Positions 1-10,080 of a stretch of 64,000 nucleotides of DNA are shown here, one piece after another. The position numbers were made by a program, and so were the translations under genes. The DNA is from an uncultured Clostridium sp. GTDB taxonomy: Bacteria > Bacillota > Clostridia > Lachnospirales > Lachnospiraceae. The stretch lies in assembly GCA_947178475.1 (NCBI GenBank), contig CAMWYM010000002.1:1-64000 (forward strand), written 5' to 3'. The first letter of the stretch is position 1; each line of letters opens with the position of its first letter. The notes beneath the pieces were generated by a model that did not search any database, was not told the DNA's origin, and saw nothing but the letters and a program-made list of their open reading frames with translations.

Positions 1-390
1 TCCCGCATGGACCGTCATAGAACCGAGTGCCAGGGCCTCCCCCATCGTTGAGCAGGCACCGTAAAGACCAAACAGAGGAATATCAAATTCCATCAGTCCA
101 AAAGTCGTTGCGATAAGCTGTCCCAATAAATCTCCCGCAAATAAATAGCGCACATCCTCTGCCTTAAGCTTAGCTTTTCTAAGTGCCAACAGGGATGTCT
201 GCCTCATCATCTCACTTTCCCCCTCTTCCCATGAATCCTTTCCAAAGGTGGGGTCTTCAACAATTTCATCAAAAGTATCCTTAAGCGGTCCCTCTCCCTC
301 CTTTGGACCCACAATACTCGCTGCAGACATAATATATACCGGTTTGTCAAAGTTCAGGCTCTGCTTTCCCACCTGTAATTCTGCTGCCAT
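1..390 (-). CDS. spoVAD: Stage V sporulation protein AD, N-terminal fragment (runs off left edge)
   Basis: Reverse-strand translation from ATG at 390: MAAELQVGKQSLNFDKPVYIMSAASIVGPKEGEGPLKDTFDEIVEDPTFGKDSWEEGESEMMRQTSLLALRKAKLKAEDVRYLFAGDLLGQL..., matching the SpoVAD N-terminus. Confidence 0.9.
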   Translation of the reverse strand, partial: MAAELQVGKQSLNFDKPVYIMSAASIVGPKEGEGPLKDTFDEIVEDPTFGKDSWEEGESEMMRQTSLLALRKAKLKAEDVRYLFAGDLLGQLIATTFGLMEFDIPLFGLYGACSTMGEALALGSMTVHAG

Positions 391-451
391 CTTCCTTCAC
401 CTCAATTCAACTATATTGATAACGGCCAGAGCAATAAAACCCTGTACGCAC

Positions 452-481
452 AAAAAAGGTGTCATCCTTCGATAACACCTT
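452..481 (-). terminator. Rho-independent terminator after the lipoprotein gene
   Basis: Minus strand AAGGTGTTATC-GAAG-GATGACACCTT followed by TTTT. Confidence 0.7.
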
Positions 482-548
482 CCTCTTATCTAGTATAACT
501 AGAGTGAAAACTTTTTATGCAACAAAATAGATTTGCCGTATAAATTGG

Positions 549-761
549 TCATTCCCCGTCAACGCTTTCTGCATTCTGCTGCAGCTGATTAGTCTGCTCA
601 TTAACCTCGTCAACAACGTCTTCAGCTTTTTCCTTCTGCTCCAAAGCCCGTTCCTCCATAGTTTTGACCCGTTCCCCTGAATCATTTCCGCAGCCACACA
701 TAAGTCCCATCACTACTACCAGACTAGAACACATAAAAAATTTTTTAATCTTTATTCTCAT
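549..761 (-). CDS. Small lipoprotein of unknown function
   Basis: 70 aa; N-terminal hydrophobic stretch and lipobox-like VMGLMCGCG, then charged coiled-coil-like tail. Confidence 0.65.
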   Translation of the reverse strand: MRIKIKKFFMCSSLVVVMGLMCGCGNDSGERVKTMEERALEQKEKAEDVVDEVNEQTNQLQQNAESVDGE

Positions 762-776
762 AACCTGTCTCCTTTT

Positions 777-1715
777 CTACCTCGCCTCTCCTGAAATCAT
801 CCACGGTGAAGGCTGTGCTACCATTACACTTCTCTTATCACTCTTGGATACCGCAATCTGCAGTACCTCGGTACCCTGAATATTATATTTGTCAAAAATA
901 TTTTTAATGCTGACTACCATATCCAGCTCCAGCGTATAAATGATAAACTGGCATTTGGGATTTACCTCAAGGAGCACCTTTATCTCCTCCTCCAAGCGTT
1001 CGGAAGCCACAATAAATGCCAATCTTGGCTTGGGTACCCGTTCCATGTTCTCCAGTGTTACATTTGGGATAATCTCAATGTTATGCACACCAAATTTGCT
1101 GACATTATCCTGCAGCGAATGCATATCTCTTGCATCCGGCTCTACAGCGATAATCGTTCCCTCACTGGCCTCAATGGCCGCTTCAATGGCAATACTCTCC
1201 CCACTCACAATACAGATAGTGTCACCTACATCACACGAGAGCATATTCATGATTACCGCACGGATCTCATGACCTACGTAATTGACAGAACCCTTTGAGA
1301 AAAATTCATTCCTGATTCCGTAGCGCGAAGCCTCTCTCGTATTCTCGTTGATAATAAAAATTACCAGCGGCTCCGTTATTTTCTTGTCCATAGCTTCCTT
1401 AACCTTGCAGGTCTCTACATCATTTCCTGCACTAACACCCTTTCCGATCCACATATCATAATCGCCATAGCCGCCTTCCCACAGCTCATAAAATAAATCC
1501 GGCTGGCTCTCGTCCGCAAATATCATCACCCGCTTATGCGTCTCAATGGTCGGAAGCACATTTTTCTTCTTACCGCAGACATTAAGCATCTTTATTTTTT
1601 CCGGACTTACATTCATTCGGTCCGCAAAATTCCCCACCCATGCTAACATCTCACTATTGCTATACACCTTCATTCCGCTTGATTCCATAAGATACCTCCC
1701 GTCAAAATTAGTCAA
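777..1715 (-). CDS. CbiE/CbiT-like (precorrin-6Y methylase-related) protein, probably divergent
   Basis: 312 aa; middle 'RYGIRNEFFSKGSVNYVGHEIRAVIMNML' resembles the CbiE-CbiT junction (GIPDExF...TKREVRA); downstream 'EAAIEASEGTIIAVEPDARDMHSLQDNVSKFGVHNIEIIPN' resembles CbiT. Confidence 0.6.
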   Translation of the reverse strand: MTNFDGRYLMESSGMKVYSNSEMLAWVGNFADRMNVSPEKIKMLNVCGKKKNVLPTIETHKRVMIFADESQPDLFYELWEGGYGDYDMWIGKGVSAGNDVETCKVKEAMDKKITEPLVIFIINENTREASRYGIRNEFFSKGSVNYVGHEIRAVIMNMLSCDVGDTICIVSGESIAIEAAIEASEGTIIAVEPDARDMHSLQDNVSKFGVHNIEIIPNVTLENMERVPKPRLAFIVASERLEEEIKVLLEVNPKCQFIIYTLELDMVVSIKNIFDKYNIQGTEVLQIAVSKSDKRSVMVAQPSPWMISGEAR

Positions 1716-1830
1716 GCCAAGATACTCAAATACTCAGCTTTTGATGTACTAATCCTATGATACCTTAGGTCAATTGGCTTTTCAAGAATTATTTTATGTT
1801 TTCCACAAAAACAATATTCCTGAATGTTAA

Positions 1831-2706
1831 TTACCTTTTCTTATCCATTAATCTGAATTGCTGTGGACTGCAGCCCATCGCCTGACGAAAGCTTTCCGAA
1901 AAATAGCTGCCCTCCGAAAAACCAACTTCATATGCAATATCCGTTATCCTCTTATCTGTTTCCCTTAATAGCTTAATGCTTCGCTCAATACGATAATTTT
2001 TCACATACTGCATTGGTGTCATATTGACATATCGGTCAAACAGGGAAGTACATTTTGTTTTTCCAATCCAGCCGACCTCGCACAACTGCTTTATTGTAAC
2101 CCTCTCTGTATAGTGCTTCTGAATATATGAAATCATTTCTTTTATTATCACAAGATCATGATTTACAAGATTACTGTCTGCAGAGTACTGAACAATATTA
2201 CTGCTTAAAGTTTCCCAAATACCATATATAATTCTCATTGTTCCTAATTCCTCTGTTTCCGTTCCTATCACTCCCTGTATTCTTTCAATATCTCTAAGCA
2301 TTTTCCCCTGCCATGCCACATTATGGGAAAGCATGATATAGCAAATGCCATCATTGCAGACAATGGGTGAGACAAATTTTTCTGCTACATAATTAGAGGA
2401 ACACAAAATCATCGGATGAAATATAAGGCAATACAGTGTAACTTCACTGTGATCGGAAACAATCAGATGAAGCTGCCGGGAATTTACAAAAATACCTTCT
2501 CCTGCTTTTATCTGGACGATTTTATCCTGCATCTGATACCGAATGCTGCCCTTTGTCACATAAATAAACTCCACCTCATCATGCCAGTGTATAGAAATAT
2601 CATCTAAAATATCATCTGCATATATCTTGTTTTTCCTAAATTGAACATGAAAATCAGGATTATCGTAGTGTAAACATTCTGAACGGTCATCTCTGATATC
2701 AGCCAT
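1831..2706 (-). CDS. AraC family transcriptional regulator (cupin + HTH)
   Basis: N-terminal cupin-like sensor; C-terminal 'RITDIAYEVGFSEGSYFSESFRQAMGCSPQQFR' typical AraC HTH. Confidence 0.9.
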   Translation of the reverse strand: MADIRDDRSECLHYDNPDFHVQFRKNKIYADDILDDISIHWHDEVEFIYVTKGSIRYQMQDKIVQIKAGEGIFVNSRQLHLIVSDHSEVTLYCLIFHPMILCSSNYVAEKFVSPIVCNDGICYIMLSHNVAWQGKMLRDIERIQGVIGTETEELGTMRIIYGIWETLSSNIVQYSADSNLVNHDLVIIKEMISYIQKHYTERVTIKQLCEVGWIGKTKCTSLFDRYVNMTPMQYVKNYRIERSIKLLRETDKRITDIAYEVGFSEGSYFSESFRQAMGCSPQQFRLMDKKR

Positions 2707-2719
2707 AGCCAGCCTCCTC

Positions 2720-4606
2720 TTATTTTTGAATATCCACCCAAACAGCCGGGCGCACTCCTCCGCTTACTATATTGACATATTCTCCGCTTTGGTCTATCTC
2801 TCCAAACATTGTCACTACTGCAGCCTTGTTAGCCTCATCACCTGTATCCCGAAGCCACCACCAGCTACAGAGATTTCTGGAATTTTGGTTAATTCCCTCT
2901 ATGAAAGCGTTAGGTGTTGCCTCCAACAGCCTGTCTTCATCATCTTCAAAATAGCGCAAAGCCTCCTCTACAGATAGAAGAAATACTTTATCACCCAATT
3001 CCTCATTTTGCACAATCAGCTCTCTCTCCTGCTTGCAAAATGCTTCCTCATAAAATTCCTTGTTAAGCATCCTTCTTATCGTTGAATTATACCAGTTTGT
3101 ATCAATATGATTAGCATGATAATAATAGCCTGTCAATCCTTGCTGGCTTACAAGCAATACCTTATCATCCTGTATATCCACAACTCGCCAGGAAATCCTC
3201 TCTTTTCCGCTCTCCGAATAATCCGTCTCATATGTCCCAAATAAAATTTGATCTCCAATCTGCACATTAGGAAGCATTTCAATCTCCTCGTTATAATTCA
3301 CCACCGGTAAAATATAGTTTCGATACCATTTTACTCCTGTCAGCACAATGGTCGCCAGTATGCACAAGACATAGGCCGTACGTATCATTTTGATATTTCG
3401 CCGAAGAGCAAATGCCCTCACTCTTGCTTCGTCCATCAATATTGCATAATTTGTAATTTCCGTATAGGCTATCCAGCGTTCAAACAGCAGTTGATGAATT
3501 TTTGACAACCCGAATGCCAGCAAAATGGAGCACACGAATACCAAAATAAAAAACACAACATCAGGGAATGAGAAAACTGCCGAGAAATACATCCTGAATA
3601 TATCATGCACCAAATAGAGCTCCAGACTAATTTTTTCCAAAAAAAGCAGAACACCATTGCCAAAACGGAATTTCATACTTATCAATAAAAGTATCAAAAT
3701 GAATATAATGCATACCGGCAGCTGTGACATCAAAGAAACTGCCTTTTGGGCATATCCGGCATGTCCCTCCCACTCCTGGTAATATCCCACAAGCTCCACG
3801 ACTGCTATCGACAGCATGAGCAGGATTAAAAAAGCGATTAGGGAAACAGGAAACAGCCACTTATAGTTTTTCTTCAAAAAGCTGGCGACTTGATTCTTAT
3901 ATCTGGCGACAAGCATTCCAATAAAAAACATTACCGTAGTATTATACCACCATTCACCCTGAAACCAATGTCCGTTTACCCTTGTATTATCATGCCCCAA
4001 AAGCAAGCTTGCAATAACCATGAATACAACAACTATCGCCATCACCCCAAAAGAAGTGTTTTCCTTTTTTATATGCTTAAAGGACAGATAAAAAGCCAAA
4101 TATAATATAAGAATTTCAACAATAAACCATGCATTGGTATTGATCAGGGTTATTCCCAAAATGGAAGTAAACACATCCAGTGCATCACCAATTCTTTCAG
4201 AATCAACTCCGATAGTAAAGGTATAAATTATATTGGTCAGCATAAAGGGAATCAGAATAGACATAATCCGCTTTTTGATAAAGCCGTCCAAATAATCCGG
4301 CTTTGTGTGCAGACTGATAACCAATCCATACCCGGAAAAGAAGAAAAACACTGCCGTAAACAAAATACCCACCAATGCAAATATTGTAATCGGTCCTTTG
4401 TCCACTGCACCATAATCCGTTATGCTCTGCGTCAGGTGATGCAATATGATAAACATTGTAGCCACGCTCTGTATAGCTTTTGAATCATCGCGAGTCCAAA
4501 ACTCCTCCCGAAATAAGCCCTTTCCTGAAGCCTGTGCATGAAACAGCAATATCCCCATTAATGTAATCGGATAAATACATAACAAATAACAAGACACCCC
4601 CATCAA
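2720..4606 (-). CDS. Acyltransferase 3-like multi-pass membrane protein with C-terminal DUF6273-like domain
   Basis: About 10 TM N-terminal part with 'IILHHLTQ' and 'FFFFSGYGL'; C-terminal 'IGDQILFGTYETDYSESGKERISWRVVDIQDDKVLLVSQQGL...W.NSTIRRMLNKEFYEEAF' typical of DUF6273. Confidence 0.75.
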   Translation of the reverse strand: MMGVSCYLLCIYPITLMGILLFHAQASGKGLFREEFWTRDDSKAIQSVATMFIILHHLTQSITDYGAVDKGPITIFALVGILFTAVFFFFSGYGLVISLHTKPDYLDGFIKKRIMSILIPFMLTNIIYTFTIGVDSERIGDALDVFTSILGITLINTNAWFIVEILILYLAFYLSFKHIKKENTSFGVMAIVVVFMVIASLLLGHDNTRVNGHWFQGEWWYNTTVMFFIGMLVARYKNQVASFLKKNYKWLFPVSLIAFLILLMLSIAVVELVGYYQEWEGHAGYAQKAVSLMSQLPVCIIFILILLLISMKFRFGNGVLLFLEKISLELYLVHDIFRMYFSAVFSFPDVVFFILVFVCSILLAFGLSKIHQLLFERWIAYTEITNYAILMDEARVRAFALRRNIKMIRTAYVLCILATIVLTGVKWYRNYILPVVNYNEEIEMLPNVQIGDQILFGTYETDYSESGKERISWRVVDIQDDKVLLVSQQGLTGYYYHANHIDTNWYNSTIRRMLNKEFYEEAFCKQERELIVQNEELGDKVFLLSVEEALRYFEDDEDRLLEATPNAFIEGINQNSRNLCSWWWLRDTGDEANKAAVVTMFGEIDQSGEYVNIVSGGVRPAVWVDIQK

Positions 4607-4811
4607 TTCTCCACCTTTCTTTTGTTCGTTATCATTATCCTATTCTTTTTTCACGGTATAGACAATGTTAATTGTCTGCATTTCTTTAACAATTGTTCGC
4701 TCACCTATAAACAAAGCAACCGGCAAATACACTTGCATATCAACCGGCTGCTTCGCTTAATACAATTTTCTCTATTCCTACACTCCCTTTGGAGCCGTCA
4801 TGAATATCAGA

Positions 4812-5021
4812 TTATTCCACAGAAACAACTGTATAATCCTTGTCCTCAACGGCCTTCTTTAACAGGTCATCAGCAATGTCCCCCGAAAGCTTCACAACAG
4901 CAGTTCCCTTTTCATGACTTACTACTGCTTCTGTTACACCCTCCAGCTCCTCTAAAGCCTTCTTGACATTTGCCTCGCAATGACCACACATCATTCCTTC
5001 GATTTTCATTGTCTTTTCCAT
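4812..5021 (-). CDS. Candidate nested CopZ-like chaperone ORF (69 aa), in frame within copA
   Basis: ATG at 5021 with GGAGG at 5034-5030, 8 nt spacing; product [29 protein letters not shown]... Confidence 0.5.
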   Translation of the reverse strand: MEKTMKIEGMMCGHCEANVKKALEELEGVTEAVVSHEKGTAVVKLSGDIADDLLKKAVEDKDYTVVSVE

Positions 5022-7400
5022 CGTTATGTCCTCCATTTTCTTATTTTGATTTATTTTACTATCTGCAGCATTTTCCTCTTTGGAATGCACTGCAGACTGT
5101 GTGCCGTCCTTTCTCTGTTTTATCCGCTTATCCCTTGCCGCATCATAGAGTCTGCACCAGTTCAGTCTCAGTGCATTAGTTACTACGCAAAAGCTGGATA
5201 AGCTCATCGCTGCTGCTCCAAACATCGGGTTTAACTGCCAGCCAAACAGAGGAATCCATACTCCCGCTGCCAGCGGAATTCCAATAATATTGTAAATAAA
5301 TGCCCAAAAGAGATTTTGATGAATATTTCTAAGGGTTGCTCTGCTTAAACGGATTGCTGCCGGCACATCAATAAGCTTACTCTTCATCAGCACTATATCA
5401 GCCGCATCAATAGCAATATCCGTTCCTGCACCGATGGCAATACCAATATCTGCCCTTGTCAGAGCCGGGGCATCATTAATCCCATCCCCCACCATGGCAA
5501 CCCTGCCTTTCTCTTTCAATGCACGGATCACATTCTCCTTACCCTCCGGTAAAACTCCCGCAATCACCTCATCTACCCCCGCCTGACGGCCAATGGCTCT
5601 GGCGGTTCTCTCATTATCTCCGGTAAGCATAACCACATGGATTCCCATATTTTTAAGCTCTTCCACCGCCTGCGGGCTTTCCTTTTTTATCACATCGGCA
5701 ACTGCAATGATTCCAGCAAGTCTGCCATCTACCGCAAAAAATAGCGGTGTTTTTCCTTCCTCTGACAGCTTCTCAGACTGCAGCCGTATCTCCTCGGTAA
5801 CCGCTGTCTTTGAACTGATAAACCTAAAGCTGCCACCGATTAATTTCCTTCCCTGCCACACAGCTGAAAGTCCGTTGCCCGGCAAAGCCATGAAATCAGA
5901 TACCTCTTCTGCTTCTATCTGTAACTTATCCTCAACATAGTCAATAATTGCCCGCGCCAGTGGGTGCTCACTCCTATACTCCAAAAAATATGCCATTCTA
6001 AGCAATTCTTCTTCTGTCATATCCTCAGGAATAATATCTGTGACCTTTGGCTCACCACTGGTAACGGTTCCTGTCTTATCCAATGCGATAATCTGTATTT
6101 TACCTGCTTCTTCAAGAGATGCTGCCGTCTTAAACATAATACCGTTTTTGGCTCCCATCCCGTTACCTACCATAATCGCAACCGGAGTTGCAAGCCCTAG
6201 TGCACATGGGCAGCTGATAACCAGTACGGAAATTCCTCTTGCCAGCGCAAATCCTATACTCTCGCCGAGCAGCAACCAGACCGCAATGGTAATTATCGAA
6301 ATGGTAATCACGGCCGGAACAAATACCCCCGACACCCTGTCTGCCACCTTGGCAATAGGAGCCTTGGTAGCCGCTGCATCACTTACCATCTGGATAATCT
6401 GCGACAGAGTGGTATCCTCCCCTACCCTGTCTGCCTGACACTTCAAAAAGCCGGACTGATTCACCGTGGCAGCGGACACAAAGTCCCCCTCTGCCTTATC
6501 CACCGGAATACTCTCTCCGGTCAGTGCCGATTCGTTTATCGCACTATTCCCCTCTAGTATCACACCGTCCACCGGAATACTCTCTCCGGGACGAACCACA
6601 AAAATATCACCCTTTTTCACCTGATTGATGGAAACCTCTGTCTCCCTGCCATCCTTTATTACCACTGCTGTCTTCGGAGCCAGCTTCATCAGACCCTTTA
6701 ATGCATCAGTGGTTCTTCCTTTAGAATGTGCTTCCAGCATCTTTCCCACGGTAATCAGTGCCAAAATCATTGCCGCCGATTCAAAATAGAATTCATGCAT
6801 ATATGCCATTACAGCAGCCGTATCACCCTTTGCCTGGGCATCTGTCATGGCAAATAACGCATAGGTGCTGTAGACAAATGCCGCACCCGCACCCAGAGCT
6901 ACCAGAGCATCCATATTCGGAGCACGGTGTACCAGACTTTTGAAGCCATTGACAAAAAATTTCTGATTGATAATCATAACCGCCACAGTGAGAAGAAGCT
7001 GTGTAAGTCCTACGGCAACATGATTGCCCTCAAAAAAGGACGGCAACGGCCAGTTCCACATGGTATGCCCCATGGAAAAATACATCAGTACAATCAAAAA
7101 TCCCACTGAGCACCACAGCCTCCTCTTTAACAAAGGAGTTTCCCTGTCCTTTAGTGCATCCTCATAATCATTTTCTCCTGCCACAGATTCGCTCTTAGAA
7201 TTTCCTTTCAAGGACGCTCCATATCCAGCCTCCTCTACCGCCTTAATAATCTGTGCCGCACCGGCAGTTCCCTGCACTCCCATGGAATTGGTTAAAAGGC
7301 TCACCGAGCAGGAGCTCACTCCCTCTACCTTCAAGACAGCCTTCTCCACTCTGGCACTACAGGCCGCACAGCTCATACCCGTTATATTATATTGCTCCAT
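4812..7400 (-). CDS. copA: Copper-translocating P-type ATPase with N- and C-terminal HMA domains
   Basis: [18 protein letters not shown] transmembrane motif ([11 protein letters not shown]), [18 protein letters not shown]-terminal second [18 protein letters not shown]. Confidence 0.95.
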   Translation of the reverse strand: MEQYNITGMSCAACSARVEKAVLKVEGVSSCSVSLLTNSMGVQGTAGAAQIIKAVEEAGYGASLKGNSKSESVAGENDYEDALKDRETPLLKRRLWCSVGFLIVLMYFSMGHTMWNWPLPSFFEGNHVAVGLTQLLLTVAVMIINQKFFVNGFKSLVHRAPNMDALVALGAGAAFVYSTYALFAMTDAQAKGDTAAVMAYMHEFYFESAAMILALITVGKMLEAHSKGRTTDALKGLMKLAPKTAVVIKDGRETEVSINQVKKGDIFVVRPGESIPVDGVILEGNSAINESALTGESIPVDKAEGDFVSAATVNQSGFLKCQADRVGEDTTLSQIIQMVSDAAATKAPIAKVADRVSGVFVPAVITISIITIAVWLLLGESIGFALARGISVLVISCPCALGLATPVAIMVGNGMGAKNGIMFKTAASLEEAGKIQIIALDKTGTVTSGEPKVTDIIPEDMTEEELLRMAYFLEYRSEHPLARAIIDYVEDKLQIEAEEVSDFMALPGNGLSAVWQGRKLIGGSFRFISSKTAVTEEIRLQSEKLSEEGKTPLFFAVDGRLAGIIAVADVIKKESPQAVEELKNMGIHVVMLTGDNERTARAIGRQAGVDEVIAGVLPEGKENVIRALKEKGRVAMVGDGINDAPALTRADIGIAIGAGTDIAIDAADIVLMKSKLIDVPAAIRLSRATLRNIHQNLFWAFIYNIIGIPLAAGVWIPLFGWQLNPMFGAAAMSLSSFCVVTNALRLNWCRLYDAARDKRIKQRKDGTQSAVHSKEENAADSKINQNKKMEDITMEKTMKIEGMMCGHCEANVKKALEELEGVTEAVVSHEKGTAVVKLSGDIADDLLKKAVEDKDYTVVSVE

Positions 7401-7427
7401 ATCCCTTCAACTCCTTATATACCCCTT

Positions 7428-7736
7428 CTACTTCAACATCTTCTGTATAGTATTTAACAATTCTTCTATCGTCTCATCCTTGCCACTGCGTATATCATCC
7501 GCCACACAGGTGCGGATATGATTGGCAAGCAGCTCTTTATTAAATGCATTTACCGCTGCCGTTACTGCGGCTGACTGCACTAAAATATCCGTACAATAAG
7601 CACTCTCCTCCACCATACGGCGAATACCGCGAATCTGTCCCTCTATTCGGTTTAACCGATGAATCAGACCCTTGTATTCCTCCTGCGAACGTTCCTTTTT
7701 GCGGTTGCAGCAGCATTCTTCTTTCTCTGTACCCAT
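7428..7736 (-). CDS. csoR: CsoR-family copper-sensing transcriptional repressor
   Basis: 102 aa metal-sensitive repressor; 'YKGLIHRLNRIEGQIRGI' and Cys-His-Cys ligand pattern (AYCTDIL...NHIRTC). Confidence 0.88.
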   Translation of the reverse strand: MGTEKEECCCNRKKERSQEEYKGLIHRLNRIEGQIRGIRRMVEESAYCTDILVQSAAVTAAVNAFNKELLANHIRTCVADDIRSGKDETIEELLNTIQKMLK

Positions 7737-7838
7737 AGCATCGCCTCCTCACCGTTATATTATTCCCTGCTATCTGTAATATAGTTAGGTAATATTGACC
7801 CAACAGATAAAACGCAGTTATGTCATGTCACAATCATT

Positions 7839-7859
7839 ATATACCCCCTAGGGGTATAT
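7839..7859. promoter_or_regulatory. Putative CsoR operator upstream of csoR-copA
   Basis: Inverted repeat ATATACCCC-CTA-GGGGTATAT, the known CsoR-type operator architecture, 103 bp upstream of csoR. Confidence 0.8.
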
Positions 7860-7879
7860 TGCAACACTTTTTTACATGC

Positions 7880-7909
7880 AAAAACAGACGGAAAATAAAT
7901 TCCGTCTGT
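7880..7909 (-). terminator. Rho-independent terminator of the ABC-class ATPase gene
   Basis: 10-bp stem ACAGACGGAA/TTCCGTCTGT, followed on minus strand by TTTT. Confidence 0.8.
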
Positions 7910-7927
7910 ACTATAATTATCCGTAAG

Positions 7928-9643
7928 CTACCTTCCATCCTTCACAATCTGCACAAGTCCCCGGCATCGGTTAAGGGTTTCATAAATCTCCTGCTTTCTC
8001 GGAATTGCCATATTACCGGAAATACCTCCGTCACAAAAGGCAGCAAACTCATTCTTTTCTATCTTCTCACTGATCAGCTCCACTGCTTTTCCCAATGTCC
8101 TTGTCCCGTCAAAATAGTGCAGCTTCATATATTTTACAATCTGTACCAGTGCCGCCAGCTGTTCTGTATCCACAAGCTGCTCCACATACCGCAAATCCAC
8201 TATTTCCTTATTGATGGAAATGCTCTCCTTTCCCATCACCTTGGTCTTAATACGGCTTTCCTTAAGAAAAGCGGCATCTTTTTTCACTATCCGGTCGACC
8301 ACTGGGGAATCTGCCCTCTCGGCACCCTCCTCCGCAATTGGAAAGCTTTCCGCCTCCTTCTTGGCAAGCTCTGTAATTTCCATTGGCACATAGCGGTTCA
8401 TCTGTAAGATACAGTCTGCTTTATGGAAATAAGAGCCTGAGCTTCCCGCTACCAGAATAGTGGATATACCGGAGTTTTCATATAGCTCCTGCACCCGGTC
8501 AATAAACGGAATAATCGGCTCTACATCTCTTTGTACCACCCTTTGCATAAGCTCATCCCGAATCATGAAATTCGTGGCACTGGTATCCTCATCAATCAAA
8601 AACACCTTTGCACCCGCTTCCATTGCTTCCACCGTATTTGCTGCCTGGGAGGTACTGCCGCTGGCATCCTCTGAATAAAATGCCACCGTGTCCTTTCCGT
8701 TTGGAAGATTCCGTATAAACATGGAGATATCCACTTTCTGAATATTTCTTCCGTCCTCTGCACGGAGCTTCACCGCCGTGTCATCGGTAATCACATACTC
8801 CCTTCCGTCTCCTGCAATATGGTTATAAACACCCAGCTCCAACGCTTTTAACAGTGTAGACTTACCGTGGTAACCACCACCTACGATCAGGGTAATCCCC
8901 TGTTTGATTCCCATTCCCTTTATCGTACCATAATGAGGAAGCTCCAATGTCACCTCCATGGACTCCGGCGATTGAAACGGTACAGCTTCCTTCATCGGTA
9001 ATTGTGATACCCCTGATTTTCTAGGGAGAATGGCACCGTTTGCCACAAATGCTGCCAGCCCCATCTCACGAAGCTGCTGCCTAATATATTCCTGGTCCTC
9101 GGCAAGGTTTGCCGTCTCAACCAGACTCTCCTTCCGATATGCACGCTGGAACAGGGTCTGTTTCACACACACTGGCAAAAATTCAAATAAAATCTTCTCC
9201 AATTCCCTTGCATTTATCGTTCTCCCATTTGCCGGAAAACCAATTTCCATCCGCAGCGTGATATCGCCGTTTTCTGCATTGATCACACAGGCACTCCGGT
9301 TCAAAATCTCCTGCCCCGGCTGACTTACACCGATTAGCCCACTTTTTCCAGAGCCCTTTGCCTTAAAAGAGTACTCCCTCACCTTCGCCGCCATTTTCCT
9401 CAACAAATAATCCTGCAAAGCGATTCTCTTACATTTATCATCATACAACACGGTATCAAAACCCGCTCTTTTTCCATCTACTAAGACACTGACCTTGGAA
9501 GGTGCCGCAAAAGGGTCTCCCTGAACGTGGTCAATAGACAAAATATAATCTGCAAACTGATATTTCCCCTTCGTATCCTTATATGCCGGATATCCTTTAT
9601 GGTCTATTCTCTTTAAACAATCTCTTAAATCCGTATCTCTCAT
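7928..9643 (-). CDS. Predicted ATPase of the ABC class
   Basis: Start revised to MRDTDLRDCLKRIDHKGYPAYKD (GGAGAG upstream); Walker A-like GGGYHGKSTLLKALE, Walker B-like AKVFLIDEDTSATNFM. Confidence 0.8.
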   Translation of the reverse strand: MRDTDLRDCLKRIDHKGYPAYKDTKGKYQFADYILSIDHVQGDPFAAPSKVSVLVDGKRAGFDTVLYDDKCKRIALQDYLLRKMAAKVREYSFKAKGSGKSGLIGVSQPGQEILNRSACVINAENGDITLRMEIGFPANGRTINARELEKILFEFLPVCVKQTLFQRAYRKESLVETANLAEDQEYIRQQLREMGLAAFVANGAILPRKSGVSQLPMKEAVPFQSPESMEVTLELPHYGTIKGMGIKQGITLIVGGGYHGKSTLLKALELGVYNHIAGDGREYVITDDTAVKLRAEDGRNIQKVDISMFIRNLPNGKDTVAFYSEDASGSTSQAANTVEAMEAGAKVFLIDEDTSATNFMIRDELMQRVVQRDVEPIIPFIDRVQELYENSGISTILVAGSSGSYFHKADCILQMNRYVPMEITELAKKEAESFPIAEEGAERADSPVVDRIVKKDAAFLKESRIKTKVMGKESISINKEIVDLRYVEQLVDTEQLAALVQIVKYMKLHYFDGTRTLGKAVELISEKIEKNEFAAFCDGGISGNMAIPRKQEIYETLNRCRGLVQIVKDGR

Positions 9644-9738
9644 TATTCTCTCTCCGTTTCCTTTAGTCAATTTAATCAATGTGCATAATCCCCATTCAAG
9701 CGCTCCACTACATATACAACTGTCTCCACATACTCCCT

Positions 9739-9939
9739 TTACCTTCCGTACTTTTTCTTAAATGCTTCAATATCCGCCTCATTTCTCGCCAGCTCCGCAT
9801 ACTTAAGCTTTCCCGACACCGGATCCCTAAATCCAACGGTCATCTCTCCTGTACATATACTCTTGTCCACCTCAATATTAAAATCCACACAGGATTCTGG
9901 AACAGCCAGAGTATTTTTGTTTTTTCCAAATAAATGCAT
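9739..9939 (-). CDS. Hypothetical protein (66 aa)
   Basis: Small ORF in intergenic space with coding-like composition; no recognised family. Confidence 0.5.
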   Translation of the reverse strand: MHLFGKNKNTLAVPESCVDFNIEVDKSICTGEMTVGFRDPVSGKLKYAELARNEADIEAFKKKYGR

Positions 9940-10080
9940 ATATTCCCTCCGCTTTGTATGGTTACAGACTATTCTTTCGTGCTTCTTAGTATACGGGATT
10001 CTGCCAGAAAATGCAATAAAGTGTTGCCTCTCTATTTTTCCTCAGATATTTGACACACAAAAGTCTGCCCTATGAAAAAC

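Noticed and set aside
7820-8407. 195-aa plus-strand ORF
   Set aside because: Antisense to the well-supported ABC-class ATPase gene; Cys/His/Leu-rich shadow translation with no recognisable domain.
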